Assembly (NCBI GenBank): GCA_019454105.1
Contig: CP075364.1
Location: 561,362 to 625,361, forward strand
Direction of reading: 5' to 3'
DNA length: 64,000 bases
From: Fimbriimonadaceae bacterium
Lineage (GTDB): Bacteria; Armatimonadota; Fimbriimonadia; Fimbriimonadales; Fimbriimonadaceae
Each line of letters opens with the position of its first letter. The stretch's first letter is position 1. The translations under genes and the position numbers were made by a program. The notes under the pieces were generated by a model. That model had not been told where the DNA came from. It did not search any database and saw only the letters and a list, made by a program, of their open reading frames with translations. Positions 43,074 through 52,805 of the stretch are shown one piece after another.

Positions 43074-44813
43074 ATGGACATTTCGAGCGCCTTTTGGAAC
43101 CAGACTCCGGTCGCGACTGCGGCTCAAGCTTTGGGACCTGGAATCAAGGAAGCCGCAACGGAACAGGCAAAGCCCGTCCCGGTGCAGCCTCCGCCGACAC
43201 CGACGCCGACCGGAGCGGAAGCCGACGCAGCCCTGATGAGGCCCGTCAATGTGCTGGACCTCTTCCGGGATTGGCTTCGACCTTTCGCCAGCGATCCCGA
43301 GGCCAACGCCTTCTTGAACCAGATCGCCAACGACCCGAACCTGACCGAACTGGAGATGGCTTGGCCCCCATCGCCTGAAAACCTTGAGAAAGTGATGGCC
43401 GCCCTTGGTCTTCAGCCGAGGGCCGGGATCCCTGTGACGGATTCAGGCGAGTTCGTCCCGGCCGTGCTGCCGAAACCGGCTCAGATCGTCGTCGACCGGC
43501 TTGTCCAGGCTTCTGCCCCAATCCTCCGGCCGACTGATCTCGTCGACCTGGCGATCTCGCCGTCAGCGCCCCCGGTCACCGGCCTGCCGCAGGACTTCAT
43601 CAAAGCCTACCAATCGGCCGAAACTTCGCCTGCCGTCCTTCCGCGCCCCGTGGCCGGAGAGCAGGCCCAGCCCGTTCCCCAACCGGTGCCCCGTCCGACG
43701 GCCCGGCCGATCGTGGTCGAGGGCCCGATTCCAGCGCAGCGGCAGGCCGACGCGCCGACCCTCGATCCTGAGATGGTCGAGACCCTCAGGCCGGTGAGCG
43801 TCTCGGTCAAGCCTGTGCCCGCTTCGATCGTCCAGCCAGCTATCGTGCCTGTTCCTCACTCGGGTTCAGGGCCAGTCGAAAAGTCGCTCTTGCTTGCCGC
43901 CGTCAGCGACGAGGCTGTCCCTCAGCCCGAGCCGGGACAGGCCACCGCAGCCGATCGCCCCGCACCAACGCCCATCGCACCTCCAACGCGGCCGGTCCCG
44001 TCGGCCATGACCGTTTCGGCCCCGGCCTCGGGGGTTCCGGAAGCGACCCAAGTCCCGCCACCGACCCCGGCTGTCCTTCCCAAGCCCACCTCGGTGCCAA
44101 ACGACGCCGACCAGCCGGATGCTGAGGCTCAACGGCCAGTGCCAGTGGCGACCAAAGAGGGAGGCGTGAATCCTGCCGTGCTTCCTCGAGCGAGCGCGAC
44201 TCAAACAGTCCCGAAGCCCCGCCCAGTTGGGTTCGTCGCTGACTCCAGTCTGACGGTCAAGAAGGACAATGCAAAGCCCGAGCCGGTGCTTGGCAAGCCG
44301 GTCCCGGCAGCCCAGGTCGCCTCGAATCCCGAGGTTTTGCCCTCTCCGGAAGCCCCTCGGCAACAGGAGAACCCGGCCGTCCTTCCCAAGGCCGTCGCCC
44401 AATCCGTCCAACGCCAGATCCTGGACCGAATCGACCAGGCGCTTGCCATGCGCGCTCCGAACCGAGTCGTGATCCAGCTGGATCCGGGCGACCTCGGCAC
44501 CATTGTCCTTGACGTCAAGTCGTTTGGCGGCAAGAACGAGGCGACGGTGACCGCGAGCGACGACGCCGTGCGCTTGGCCTTGGCCGCGAACCGAGCCGAA
44601 CTCGTGCAGAGCATTGAGTCCAGAGGGCTCAACCTCTCCCAGTTCAACGTCGCGCAAGACGGTACTGGGCAGGGCCAACAAAGGTTCGACCAGGCCGCGA
44701 TGCAGGACGCCGTTCGGACCGCGCAACTCGCCGCGACCCACATTGGTCGAGAGCCTGCCGCGCCTGTCCCGACCGTCAGGCCGCGCACGACCGCCGTCGA
44801 CTATATGGCCTGA
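43074..44813 (+). CDS. fliK: Flagellar hook-length control protein FliK
   Basis: A 579-residue FliK. The C-terminal Flg_hook domain (about 460-545) is clear: RVVIQLDPGDLGTIVLDVKSF, then VRLALAANRAELVQSIESRGLNLSQFNV. It switches the flagellar export apparatus from hook to filament substrates. The 400-residue middle is the Pro/Ala/Val-rich ruler and contains six copies of a PAVLP(K/R)-type motif. AAAGGAGAACC lies about 4 nt before ATG 43074, which fixes the start; the open frame from 42609 is antisense to the GH42-like gene. First gene of a four-gene flagellar cluster. Confidence 0.88.
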   Translation: MDISSAFWNQTPVATAAQALGPGIKEAATEQAKPVPVQPPPTPTPTGAEADAALMRPVNVLDLFRDWLRPFASDPEANAFLNQIANDPNLTELEMAWPPSPENLEKVMAALGLQPRAGIPVTDSGEFVPAVLPKPAQIVVDRLVQASAPILRPTDLVDLAISPSAPPVTGLPQDFIKAYQSAETSPAVLPRPVAGEQAQPVPQPVPRPTARPIVVEGPIPAQRQADAPTLDPEMVETLRPVSVSVKPVPASIVQPAIVPVPHSGSGPVEKSLLLAAVSDEAVPQPEPGQATAADRPAPTPIAPPTRPVPSAMTVSAPASGVPEATQVPPPTPAVLPKPTSVPNDADQPDAEAQRPVPVATKEGGVNPAVLPRASATQTVPKPRPVGFVADSSLTVKKDNAKPEPVLGKPVPAAQVASNPEVLPSPEAPRQQENPAVLPKAVAQSVQRQILDRIDQALAMRAPNRVVIQLDPGDLGTIVLDVKSFGGKNEATVTASDDAVRLALAANRAELVQSIESRGLNLSQFNVAQDGTGQGQQRFDQAAMQDAVRTAQLAATHIGREPAAPVPTVRPRTTAVDYMA

Positions 44814-44821
44814 GGACGACC

Positions 44822-45238
44822 ATGGTAGACCCCATCAACGGATTCAGCTACTACGGTCAGGGCGAGCCCAACCGGTCCAAAAGCATGCTCGACATGGACA
44901 CCTTCATGCGACTGCTGACAGTCCAGTTGGCCAACCAGAACCCTCTGGAGCCCATGAACGACCGTGACTTCTTCGCCCAAATGGCCCAGCTCGGCACTGT
45001 CCAGGGTATGGACAACCTGCAGAGCTCCATGGAGATGTCGCAGGCGTCCGCCCTGCTCGGCAAGACCGTCACTGCCGTCCGGCCCATGACCGATTCAGGC
45101 GATGTCGCCAACTCGCTCGTCACCGGCAAGGTCGACAAGGTCACCGTCCGGAACGGACAAGTGATCCTCACCTTGACCGAGGCCAACGGCGGAGCCGTGG
45201 ACGTCCGGCTTTCCAACATCCGGGAGATCAAGACCTGA
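44822..45238 (+). CDS. flgD: Flagellar hook-assembly scaffold FlgD
   Basis: A 138-residue FlgD, the hook cap on which FlgE subunits polymerise. The signature DMDTFMRLLTVQLANQNPLEPMNDRDFFAQMAQ is at residues 24-58. The protein is short: most FlgD proteins have 220 residues with C-terminal FlgD-Ig/tudor domains, while here only a reduced beta part (VDKVTVRNGQVILTL) follows, as in FlgD of Bacillus type. GAGGACGACC before the ATG is the ribosome-binding site. 8 nt after fliK. Confidence 0.93.
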   Translation: MVDPINGFSYYGQGEPNRSKSMLDMDTFMRLLTVQLANQNPLEPMNDRDFFAQMAQLGTVQGMDNLQSSMEMSQASALLGKTVTAVRPMTDSGDVANSLVTGKVDKVTVRNGQVILTLTEANGGAVDVRLSNIREIKT

Positions 45239-45242
45239 ACCC

Positions 45243-45596
45243 ATGAAAGTCGAGAACAGCCAGATCCAAAAGCTCGTCCAGAGTCGGCCCCAAGGCTCGC
45301 AGCCTGGGGCTAGGCCGACGGACTTTCAGGGCCTGCTCACTGACCGGCTCAAGGTCAGTTCGCACGCCCAGACCCGGATCCAGAGCCGCGAGATCCAACT
45401 TGACCAGGCCGCTTGGGAGCGCGTCATGGCGGGAGTGGACAAGGCCGCTCAAAAGGGCGCCAAGGAGTCCCTTGTCATGGTCGATGACGTCGCCCTGGTG
45501 GTCAGCGTCAAAAACCGAACCGTCATCACTGCCGTCGACCGGGAAAGGCTCAAGGAGAGCGTCTTCACGAACATCGACAGCGCCGTCATCGTCTAG
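45243..45596 (+). CDS. Flagellar operon protein (TIGR02530-type)
   Basis: A 117-residue protein of the small family found between flgD and flgE in many flagellar operons. It has the typical pattern: SSHAQTRIQSREIQLDQAAWERVMAGVDKAAQKGAKESLVMVDDVALVVSVKNRTVITAVD, ending near FTNIDSAVIV. It is predicted to be cytosolic; its job in hook assembly is not known. It starts 4 nt after the flgD stop. Confidence 0.85.
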   Translation: MKVENSQIQKLVQSRPQGSQPGARPTDFQGLLTDRLKVSSHAQTRIQSREIQLDQAAWERVMAGVDKAAQKGAKESLVMVDDVALVVSVKNRTVITAVDRERLKESVFTNIDSAVIV

Positions 45597-45754
45597 AGGC
45601 CCGAAAGCTGGACCTGGCCAGGAATCCTGCCCGGGAAGCAAGGCGCCAGCCCCTGAAAGGGCGCGCCAGAACGAGCCTCCTCGACCTCTTCACGCCCGGC
45701 GCGAGCCGAGCCCGATCCTCGCCCGCAAGGCGAACCAATCCACGAGGAGCCACC

Positions 45755-47008
45755 ATGCTACAAGCCATGCTTGCTGGCGTCGCCAGCATCAAAGCGCAAC
45801 AAACGCGCATGAACGTCATCGGCAACAACTTGTCGAACGTCAACACGACCGCCTACAAGGCGTCCCGTGTCACGTTCCAAGACATGCTTGCCCAGACCAT
45901 CCGCGGAGCCAGCCGCCCGACCAGCGGACTGGGCGGCACGAACCCGATCCAGTTCGGCCTGGGCGTCTTGGTCGCTGGCACGGACGTGAGCAATGAACAA
46001 GGCTCGCTGAACGCCACGAACCGGCCCACCGACTTCGCTATCCAAGGCAACGGGTTCTTCACCGTCAGCAACGGCGACCGCATCGCCTTTACCCGTGACG
46101 GCGCGTTCGACCTTGACGCCAATGGCGACCTTGTCCATCGCGCCACCGGCGAGCGCATGCTCGGTTGGACCGCCGACCAGGCCACCGGTTCCATCGACAC
46201 CAACTCGCCCATCGGCCCTGCCTCGTCCGTGCGGGTCCCGATCGGCGCGAGGACGGCCGTCCAGGTCACGACCGAAGTCAACCTCGCAGGCAACTTGGAC
46301 TCACGGGTCTTCACACAAACCGGCACGCAGAGCACCCAGCTGACCATGCGCGTCTTCGACACTCTGGGCACCGAGCACCTTTTGACCATGACCCTCACCG
46401 AAACTGGCACGGCCAATCAGTGGAACTGGTCGGTCGCAGGTTCGGGCGGCACGACCGTGACCGGCTCAGGCACTTTGGTCTTCGATCCTGCCACGGGCAA
46501 CATGACTTCGGGCAACCCGGGCTCGATCACGGTCACTCCACCGGTTGGGTCAGGCGTCCCGGCGTTTCCGATCTCCCTCCAAATGGGCGATATCTACCAA
46601 CGGGCGTCCGAGATGCAAGTCCAGATGAGCAGCCAGAACGGCTTCGCGCCGGGCTCGCTCTCTGCCTTCTCGGTCGGCACCGACGGCATCATCACCGGCC
46701 TCTATACCAATGGTCTCACAAGGCCGTTGGGCCAGGTCGCCCTGGCGATCTTCCCGAACTCGAACGGTCTTGAGAGGGTCGGTTCGAACTTGTGGCGCAA
46801 CACCGACAACTCGGGCATTCCTGTCATTGGCACTCCCCGCACGGGTGGCCGCGGTTCGATCAACTCAGGCTTCTTAGAGCAGTCGAACATCGACATCGGT
46901 AACGAATTCACCGAGCTGATCGTGACCCAACGCGGGTTCCAGGCGAACACGCGGGTCGTTACGACCGTGGACGAGATGCTCCAAGACTTGATCAACATGA
47001 AGCGTTAG
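45755..47008 (+). CDS. flgE: Flagellar hook protein FlgE
   Basis: A 417-residue hook subunit. The N-terminal rod/hook motif MLAGVASIKAQQTRMNVIGNNLSNVNTTAYKASRVTFQDML and the C-terminal SNIDIGNEFTELIVTQRGFQANTRVVTTVDEMLQDLINMKR form the coiled D0 domain. The middle carries the D1 beta domains (FAIQGNGFFTVSNGDRIAFTRDGAFDLDANG). Length fits a standard hook. ACGAGGAGCCACC is a good ribosome-binding site. A 158-nt leader separates it from the preceding gene; a terminator follows, so it ends the cluster. Confidence 0.93.
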   Translation: MLQAMLAGVASIKAQQTRMNVIGNNLSNVNTTAYKASRVTFQDMLAQTIRGASRPTSGLGGTNPIQFGLGVLVAGTDVSNEQGSLNATNRPTDFAIQGNGFFTVSNGDRIAFTRDGAFDLDANGDLVHRATGERMLGWTADQATGSIDTNSPIGPASSVRVPIGARTAVQVTTEVNLAGNLDSRVFTQTGTQSTQLTMRVFDTLGTEHLLTMTLTETGTANQWNWSVAGSGGTTVTGSGTLVFDPATGNMTSGNPGSITVTPPVGSGVPAFPISLQMGDIYQRASEMQVQMSSQNGFAPGSLSAFSVGTDGIITGLYTNGLTRPLGQVALAIFPNSNGLERVGSNLWRNTDNSGIPVIGTPRTGGRGSINSGFLEQSNIDIGNEFTELIVTQRGFQANTRVVTTVDEMLQDLINMKR

Positions 47009-47029
47009 GCCCGTCTCTAGCCGCTCAAG

Positions 47030-47068
47030 GCCCCTGTTCCCGTTCATGGGTCAGGGGCTGTTTCTTGC
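47030..47068 (+). terminator. Rho-independent terminator after flgE
   Basis: GCCCCTG (47030-47036) pairs with CAGGGGC (47052-47058), loop 15 nt, tail TGTTTCTTGC. It ends the flagellar transcript and lies just before a copy of the G-rich repeat. Confidence 0.7.
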
Positions 47069-47069
47069 T

Positions 47070-47110
47070 TCCCCTCCCCCGTTACGGGGGAGGGGGCAGG
47101 GGGTGGGGGA
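47070..47110. repeat. G-rich palindromic repeat before the Tricorn gene
   Basis: CCCCTCCCCCGTTACGGGGG palindrome followed by AGGGGG, CAGGGGG and TGGGGG runs, between the flgE terminator and the Tricorn promoter. Confidence 0.8.
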
Positions 47111-47176
47111 ACGAGGCTCGTCTCTTGTGTCTTTGGGCGTCGGGTGCGAATTCGGCCCTCCCCAGGTAAGGTCGCA

Positions 47177-50100
47177 ATGATGCTTGCCGAGCTTTCGTTG
47201 GCCTTGTTGCGCGCCGAAGCCATCTTGCGCGACCCAGACGTGCACGGAGACCAAGCCGTCTTCGCTTGCGAAGGGGACATCTGGCTGGGAGATATGCGTA
47301 CGGGCAAGGCCGTCCGTCTCACCCGCGACGCGGGCAACGAAGACCGGCCCCGCTTCTCTCCCGACGGCACCCTGATCGCCTTCCACGGCGAATACGACGG
47401 CATCCGCGGGGCCTATGTCATGCCGACCACCGGCGGCGCTCCCCGCCGGATCACCCCCGCCATGGACTTCCGAAGCTCCACCGGATGGACGGCCGACGGC
47501 CGTCACGTGGTCTATCGCAAGTCGGGCTACCCGACCAACTATGAGTACTGGCTCGCCCCGCTGGAGAAAGGCGCCGCCAAACGGCTCCCGCTCGAGTTCG
47601 CCAGCCACGTCTGGATGGGCCCGGCCGACGACCAGTTCGTCTTCACCCGATTCAACCGCTGGTACGCGGCCTGGTTCCACTATATCGGCGGCATGCAGAA
47701 CCAGGTGTGGCGCTATGACGGTAAAGGCTTCCGCCAGATCACCCAGACGCCGGGCACCAACGAGTTCCCGGTCTGGGCGGGCCAAGACTGTTACTTCGTC
47801 AACGAGAACGAGGGCCGGTTCACTCTGATGTCTGTGCCGGTAGACGGGGGCAAGCCCAAAGCCGTCGCCCCGCCCAGCGTCGTCGAGATTTATGAGCTCT
47901 CCACCGACGGCAAGCGCGTGGTCTATTGCCGTGGGCTCGGGATCGAACTTTACGACCCGGCCACCGGCAAAGTCCGCAAGCTCGAGTTCGAGCTGGAGAG
48001 CGACCTGATCCACACCCGGCCCTACCGCGTCCAAGCCCAAAGCCATGCCGAGCGGGGGTCGCTCTCGCCCGGGGCCAAGCGCGTCCTCGCCGAGACCCGG
48101 GGCCAGATCGCGTCGCTTCCTGTGGGGGACGGCGAGGCCCGGGTCTGGATGGCCAAGTCCGGGGCCAGGCTGCAGCGCCCGGTGATGAGCCCGGACGGGG
48201 CGAAGGTTGCCTATGTGAGCGACGAGACGGGCGAGCAAAGGGTCTGGCTGGCAGGCGCCGACGGTAGTGGGCCCAAACCCCTCACCGGCAGCCGTCCTCG
48301 CCAGATCACCGGGCTTCAATGGTCTCCCGACGGCAAGTGGCTCGCGATGAGCGACTCTCTGAACGTCCTGTCTCTGGTCGACACGGTCACCGGGGCCGAG
48401 AAGGCCGTGGTCGACGTCCCCGGCTCGTGGTTCGGCGTGCAGTCCGGGTTCTCTCCCGACTCCAAGTGGCTCGTTTACTCGGCCACGATCGACAACTCCG
48501 ACTTCGGGGCCATCGAGCTTTACGAGGTCGCTACCGGCAAGAAGACACGCGTGAGCGACGGCTTCGCCAACGACTTCGCCCCCACGTTCAGTCTGGACGG
48601 CAAATGGCTCGCCTTCCTGAGCCGACGAGAGTTCGGGGTGCGGGGCGATGCCGTGCTCAACCAACTGAACACTGGCGCGACGGTCGTGCCGTGCTTGCTG
48701 CCGCTCCAAGCCTCCACCCCGAACCCCTTCGCTGAAAAGGACACGAACGAGGAGGAGAAGAAACCCGAGCCCCCGAAGGACGAGGGCTCGGCCAAGGAGG
48801 CCAAGCCCGCCGACCCGCCCCAGCCTGAACTCCCAGGACTCTATGGAAGGCTCATTGAACTGCCCCTGGTCGGGAACTTTGGCCAGATCGCGGTGGTCGG
48901 GGGCCGGGTGCTGCTGGCCGGGGACGGCGTGATCACGTTCTTTGACCTTGAGCCGAAGAAGGGCGGCCGGGTCACGTCCGGCGGCGGGTTCCAACTGAAC
49001 AAGGACGGCAGCAAGATGTTGATCCAGTCCGGAAGCTCGTTCCGCGTGGTGGAGACCAAGGCGGCCGACCTTCCCAATGACGCGGGGGCCGTCTCTTGGG
49101 GCGCGCTCCAACTCCAGGTTCAGCCACTAGAGGAGTGGCGGCAGATGTTCTGGGACGCCTGGCGATTGCTTCGCGACTATTTCTATGTCGCCAACATGCA
49201 CGGGCTCGACTGGCGGGCGGTCGGGGACAAGTACGCGGCCATGCTCCCGTCGGTGCGGAGCCGGTCAGAGCTCGACATGCTGATCCGCTGGATGCAAAGC
49301 GAGCTTGGCTCGTCCCACCAATATCTGTCGGCCGGGGACGTGCAAGACATCAAGCCGCGTGTGGCCGCCGGCTTCCTCGGCATCGACCTCGCCCTCGATT
49401 CGGGCGCGCTCAAGATCACGGACATCGTCAGAGGGGACGGGTTCCGCACCGCCGAGCGCTCGCCTCTCGCCGACCCCTCGCTCGGCGTCACCGAGGGGAT
49501 GTACCTGCTCAAGGTGGGCGGCGAGAGCGTTGGGTCGGAGACCGAGGTCTACGACCGGCTCCTGGGCCGGGCGGGCCAGGTCGTGTCGCTCACCGTGGCC
49601 GCCACCCCCGGCGGGGAAGGGGCCAAGACCGTCTATGTCCGCCCGATGCTGGACGAGCGCCGGATCCGCGAGCTGGCCTGGGTGCAGAAGAACCGCGACT
49701 ATGTGGCCAAGGCCTCGAACGGCCGCATCGGCTATGTCTATATGCGGGCGATGAGCGGCGGGGATATGAGCGACTTCATCCGCCAGTACTTCCCCCAGCG
49801 CGACAAGGAGGCCCTTGTCATCGACGTCCGGTTCAACAACGGCGGCTGGGTGCAGTCGATCATCAACCGGATCCTCGCAGACAAGCTGACGGGCTGGTTC
49901 AACATGCGCAACAATCGGGTGCCTTGGTCGCGACAGGGCGACGTCTTCCTCGGGCCGATGGCCTGCCTGATCAACGAGTTCAGCATCTCGTGCGGGGAGG
50001 AGTTCCCCCACCGGTTCAAGGATCTCAGTCGCGGGCCGCTGATCGGGCGGCGGACGATGGGCGGCGAGGTGGGAAGCTCTCCGGGCTGGCCGCTGGCCGA

Positions 50101-50329
50101 CGGCGGGGTGGTGAGCGTGCCGAACTATGGGATGTTCACCCGCGACGGTTGGGTGATCGAGGGCGAGGGCGTGAAGCCCGATATCGACGTGCAGAGCGAC
50201 CCCAACGCCTGGACGGCGGGGAAGGATCCCCAACTCGACCGGGCCGTGAAGCACCTACTGGACGAACTGGCGAAGAAGCCTGTCCAGTGGCCCAAGATCC
50301 CGCCCGACCGGGTTCGGATCAAACGCTAG
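47177..50329 (+). CDS. Tricorn protease homologue (S41 peptidase with beta-propellers)
   Basis: A 1050-residue Tricorn-type protease, which trims peptides made by upstream proteases. N-terminal PD40/WD-like propeller repeats run from about 25 to 480 (RPRFSPDGTLIAFHGEYDG is one). An acidic Pro/Glu/Lys linker follows (about 515-545), then a PDZ domain (about 750-830) and the S41 core: IGYVYMRAMSGGDMSDFIRQYFP, VIDVRFNNGGW and INEFSISCGEEFP, whose second Ser is the nucleophile, then GGEVGSSPGW. No signal peptide is visible. ATG 47177 or 47180; TAAGGT (47167-47172) ends 4 or 7 nt upstream. Confidence 0.9.
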   Translation: MMLAELSLALLRAEAILRDPDVHGDQAVFACEGDIWLGDMRTGKAVRLTRDAGNEDRPRFSPDGTLIAFHGEYDGIRGAYVMPTTGGAPRRITPAMDFRSSTGWTADGRHVVYRKSGYPTNYEYWLAPLEKGAAKRLPLEFASHVWMGPADDQFVFTRFNRWYAAWFHYIGGMQNQVWRYDGKGFRQITQTPGTNEFPVWAGQDCYFVNENEGRFTLMSVPVDGGKPKAVAPPSVVEIYELSTDGKRVVYCRGLGIELYDPATGKVRKLEFELESDLIHTRPYRVQAQSHAERGSLSPGAKRVLAETRGQIASLPVGDGEARVWMAKSGARLQRPVMSPDGAKVAYVSDETGEQRVWLAGADGSGPKPLTGSRPRQITGLQWSPDGKWLAMSDSLNVLSLVDTVTGAEKAVVDVPGSWFGVQSGFSPDSKWLVYSATIDNSDFGAIELYEVATGKKTRVSDGFANDFAPTFSLDGKWLAFLSRREFGVRGDAVLNQLNTGATVVPCLLPLQASTPNPFAEKDTNEEEKKPEPPKDEGSAKEAKPADPPQPELPGLYGRLIELPLVGNFGQIAVVGGRVLLAGDGVITFFDLEPKKGGRVTSGGGFQLNKDGSKMLIQSGSSFRVVETKAADLPNDAGAVSWGALQLQVQPLEEWRQMFWDAWRLLRDYFYVANMHGLDWRAVGDKYAAMLPSVRSRSELDMLIRWMQSELGSSHQYLSAGDVQDIKPRVAAGFLGIDLALDSGALKITDIVRGDGFRTAERSPLADPSLGVTEGMYLLKVGGESVGSETEVYDRLLGRAGQVVSLTVAATPGGEGAKTVYVRPMLDERRIRELAWVQKNRDYVAKASNGRIGYVYMRAMSGGDMSDFIRQYFPQRDKEALVIDVRFNNGGWVQSIINRILADKLTGWFNMRNNRVPWSRQGDVFLGPMACLINEFSISCGEEFPHRFKDLSRGPLIGRRTMGGEVGSSPGWPLADGGVVSVPNYGMFTRDGWVIEGEGVKPDIDVQSDPNAWTAGKDPQLDRAVKHLLDELAKKPVQWPKIPPDRVRIKR

Positions 50330-50346
50330 GCTCGGGTCTCGGGTTA

Positions 50347-50387
50347 TCCCCTCCCTCGTCACGGGGGAGGGGGCATGGGTTTGGGGG
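50347..50387. repeat. G-rich palindromic repeat after the Tricorn gene
   Basis: Degenerate copy: CCCCTCCCTCGTCACGGGGGAG, then GGGGGCATGGG and TTTGGGGG, starting 18 nt after the stop. Confidence 0.7.
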
Positions 50388-50461
50388 TAGGTGGGAATCC
50401 TCCCTCCCATCAGGGTGGAGACGAGACTGGGAGCCATGTCCCAGCCCACATGCTCGACCGG

Positions 50462-52786
50462 TTACTCGCCGATGATCCAACCTGCCTGGTCTGCCTCGTG
50501 CTCGTAAGTGTGAACGATCTCAGCGATGGATCCGACTTGGTTGAGGGGAGCTATGGAAGAATATCTTGCCCGCATTCTTCCATCAGTTCGCACGTAACGG
50601 GTTAAAGATCCAGTCGCCTTCAGGTGTACCGACTGCCACTCTTCACTCATGACATCCGTTCGGACATCGACTGGATCCCAACCGCCTTGCCCGTCGTTTG
50701 CCTGCCAATTCCAAAGCTGGATCCTTTGGGTTTCCGGACGGGTTGAACGGCTAACCACACGGAACTGAAGCGTGTAAGGGTTCAAAGTGGGCGAAAGACC
50801 TTCCACCTCGACCGATACCTCGGGAACTCGACCAGAACTCCTGTAGACGTAGAGAGTCTCTCCGTCCGCCGCCGAAAGAGAAGCAGCCCCTCCGTACCTG
50901 ACGGTGCCCTTTCGCACCTCGCAATCCAACGGCGGCCGCCAAGGATTGAAAGGATTCCGAATGAGTCCGGAGACAGATCCGGTAACCATGATCGTTGTGC
51001 CGTCTGGAGAGTATGCAACCTTGTATAACGTTGAAACTCGTTCGCCGTACCAGGAAAGCAGACTACCTGTTCTAACATCAAAAATGTTCAGTGGCGCCGA
51101 AAGGTTGATCTGTGCTACAGCTAGTTTGCCTCCATCTGGCGAGAATGCTACGCTTTGTGCAGACCAAAGATTAGAAATTGTTTGAACGAGTGATTTACGC
51201 CTCCAATCCCAAAAAGTAATGTTGCTTGCAGCGACAGCCATCAAGTTGCCATCGAAGGAGAACGCTATGGATTTGGCTGATTGGCCCAAATTAGAGATAG
51301 TATGGACTCTGTCCCCGGTTCGCCAGTCCCAGAAATGTACGTAGCCCCCACCGGTTCCAACAACCAGTAAAGAGTAGTCTGGAGTGAAACTGAGCGAACT
51401 AATGGAGTGGGAATGAGTCAATGTGCGGATGAGTGTGCCAAGACTCGCGTCATAGAGCTTAACTTCAGGGCTGCTATCGCTGGCCAGTACGAGGGTGTCA
51501 CCGTCCTGAGAGTAAGCTAGGCATGTAGTGGAAGAATTTTGAGGCGGAAGCGTTTGAAGCAACGCTCCGCTGCTTGCGTCCAAAATCCCTACCTGGAACG
51601 AGGCTACTTGAGTGGCGAGTGTCCTTCGATCTGGCGCAATTGCTAAGGCAGACCCATAGGTAGGGCCCCACCTCCGTAGGGGAGTTCCAGTCTGGATATC
51701 CCAGAATGTTAGCTGACCCGAGGTCGTCAGGAGAGTGCGGCCTTCGTGAACATAGGTCGGTTGAGAAAAAGATCCGAAATCTTCAGACAACAGCCGAATG
51801 AAACTTGCCGTGGGTGCGTCCCACAACCGAACGGTTGTGTCGAGTGAAGCCGTAAAGAGTGTATCGCCGTTGGGCGCAAAGTTCGCACTGACTACGTGAT
51901 TCGAGTGCCCATCTAAGGTCGTAAGAAGAACTCCTTGGTTAGCGTCCCATAACTTGACTGTATGGTCAGTCGAGGCCGACGCGAGGGTCGAACCGTCCGG
52001 CGAGTAAGTCACAGCGCGAATCCCACCCAGATGTCCCGCGAGCACGTGACGCACCGCGCCTGTACGCCAGTTCCACTGGCGAATCGTTCCGTCACTTGAG
52101 CCCGAGACGACAGAATTGCCATCGGGCGAAAAGTCGACTGAAGCCACGGGGTTGCTGTGGCCGCTCAAGGTTCGTCCAGGTGTCCCGGTGGCTACGTCCC
52201 AGATGCGAAGCCGGCTGTCGTCGGCACCTGCGACCAAGGTCGCGCCGTCTGGGGAGAAAGCGACCGAATTGACTGCATTTGTGGGCCCATTGAGTTGACG
52301 GATGAACGAACCAGTTCGCCAATTCCACAGCCTCACCCTCCAATTAGCGTCTCCCGAAGCGAGAGTACTACCATCTGGTGAGAACTTGACGCATCGAACA
52401 GGGCCGGTGTGGCCAATCAGAATGTTTTGTATACTTCCAGTCGCTATGTCCCAAAGCCGTACTTGGCCCCCATAAGTCGTAGTAGCTGCCGTCGTTCCGT
52501 CATGGGAGATGTCGATCGAGAGCATCCCATCGGTTTGTGCGGTTAAGGCGTTAAGATGCCTGTTGGTTGTCAAGTCCCAAAGAGTTACGACATTTTCCCG
52601 AAGCAACGCCAGCAGCTTTCCGTCTGTCGAGACCACCATTGAGGTTCCAAGTGTGCTGGGTAGCTGCCAAAGCCATGAAGGCGCACCCTGAGCGGTTAAC
52701 GTTGCCGCAAAAGAAAAGAACATAAAACTCGATGTTAACCTTCGCAAAATACCGACGTTCCTACACGAGAAATCGCTCATTGTCAT
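50462..52786 (-). CDS. Secreted WD40-repeat protein with shared C-terminal module
   Basis: A 774-residue exported protein. After a signal peptide (SFMFFSFAATLTAQG) there are about 13 WD40 repeats in two propellers, many of the canonical form GHxxPVxxVxFSPDGxxLxSGSxDxTIRxWxW. Residues about 640-774 form a different domain, with RIQLWNWQANDG and YVRTDGRMRARYS, which matches the C-termini of the two BNR proteins downstream. The gene is visibly less GC-rich than its neighbours, with more A/T-ending codons. A near-consensus promoter lies upstream. ATG 52786 or 52780. Confidence 0.82.
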   Translation of the reverse strand: MTMSDFSCRNVGILRRLTSSFMFFSFAATLTAQGAPSWLWQLPSTLGTSMVVSTDGKLLALLRENVVTLWDLTTNRHLNALTAQTDGMLSIDISHDGTTAATTTYGGQVRLWDIATGSIQNILIGHTGPVRCVKFSPDGSTLASGDANWRVRLWNWRTGSFIRQLNGPTNAVNSVAFSPDGATLVAGADDSRLRIWDVATGTPGRTLSGHSNPVASVDFSPDGNSVVSGSSDGTIRQWNWRTGAVRHVLAGHLGGIRAVTYSPDGSTLASASTDHTVKLWDANQGVLLTTLDGHSNHVVSANFAPNGDTLFTASLDTTVRLWDAPTASFIRLLSEDFGSFSQPTYVHEGRTLLTTSGQLTFWDIQTGTPLRRWGPTYGSALAIAPDRRTLATQVASFQVGILDASSGALLQTLPPQNSSTTCLAYSQDGDTLVLASDSSPEVKLYDASLGTLIRTLTHSHSISSLSFTPDYSLLVVGTGGGYVHFWDWRTGDRVHTISNLGQSAKSIAFSFDGNLMAVAASNITFWDWRRKSLVQTISNLWSAQSVAFSPDGGKLAVAQINLSAPLNIFDVRTGSLLSWYGERVSTLYKVAYSPDGTTIMVTGSVSGLIRNPFNPWRPPLDCEVRKGTVRYGGAASLSAADGETLYVYRSSGRVPEVSVEVEGLSPTLNPYTLQFRVVSRSTRPETQRIQLWNWQANDGQGGWDPVDVRTDVMSEEWQSVHLKATGSLTRYVRTDGRMRARYSSIAPLNQVGSIAEIVHTYEHEADQAGWIIGE

Positions 52787-52805
52787 TGATCGCACCAGTA
52801 AAGAA

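Noticed and set aside
47051-49111. 686-codon open frame antisense to the Tricorn gene
   Set aside because: Shadow of third-position GC bias; the sense strand has propeller, PDZ and S41 motifs.
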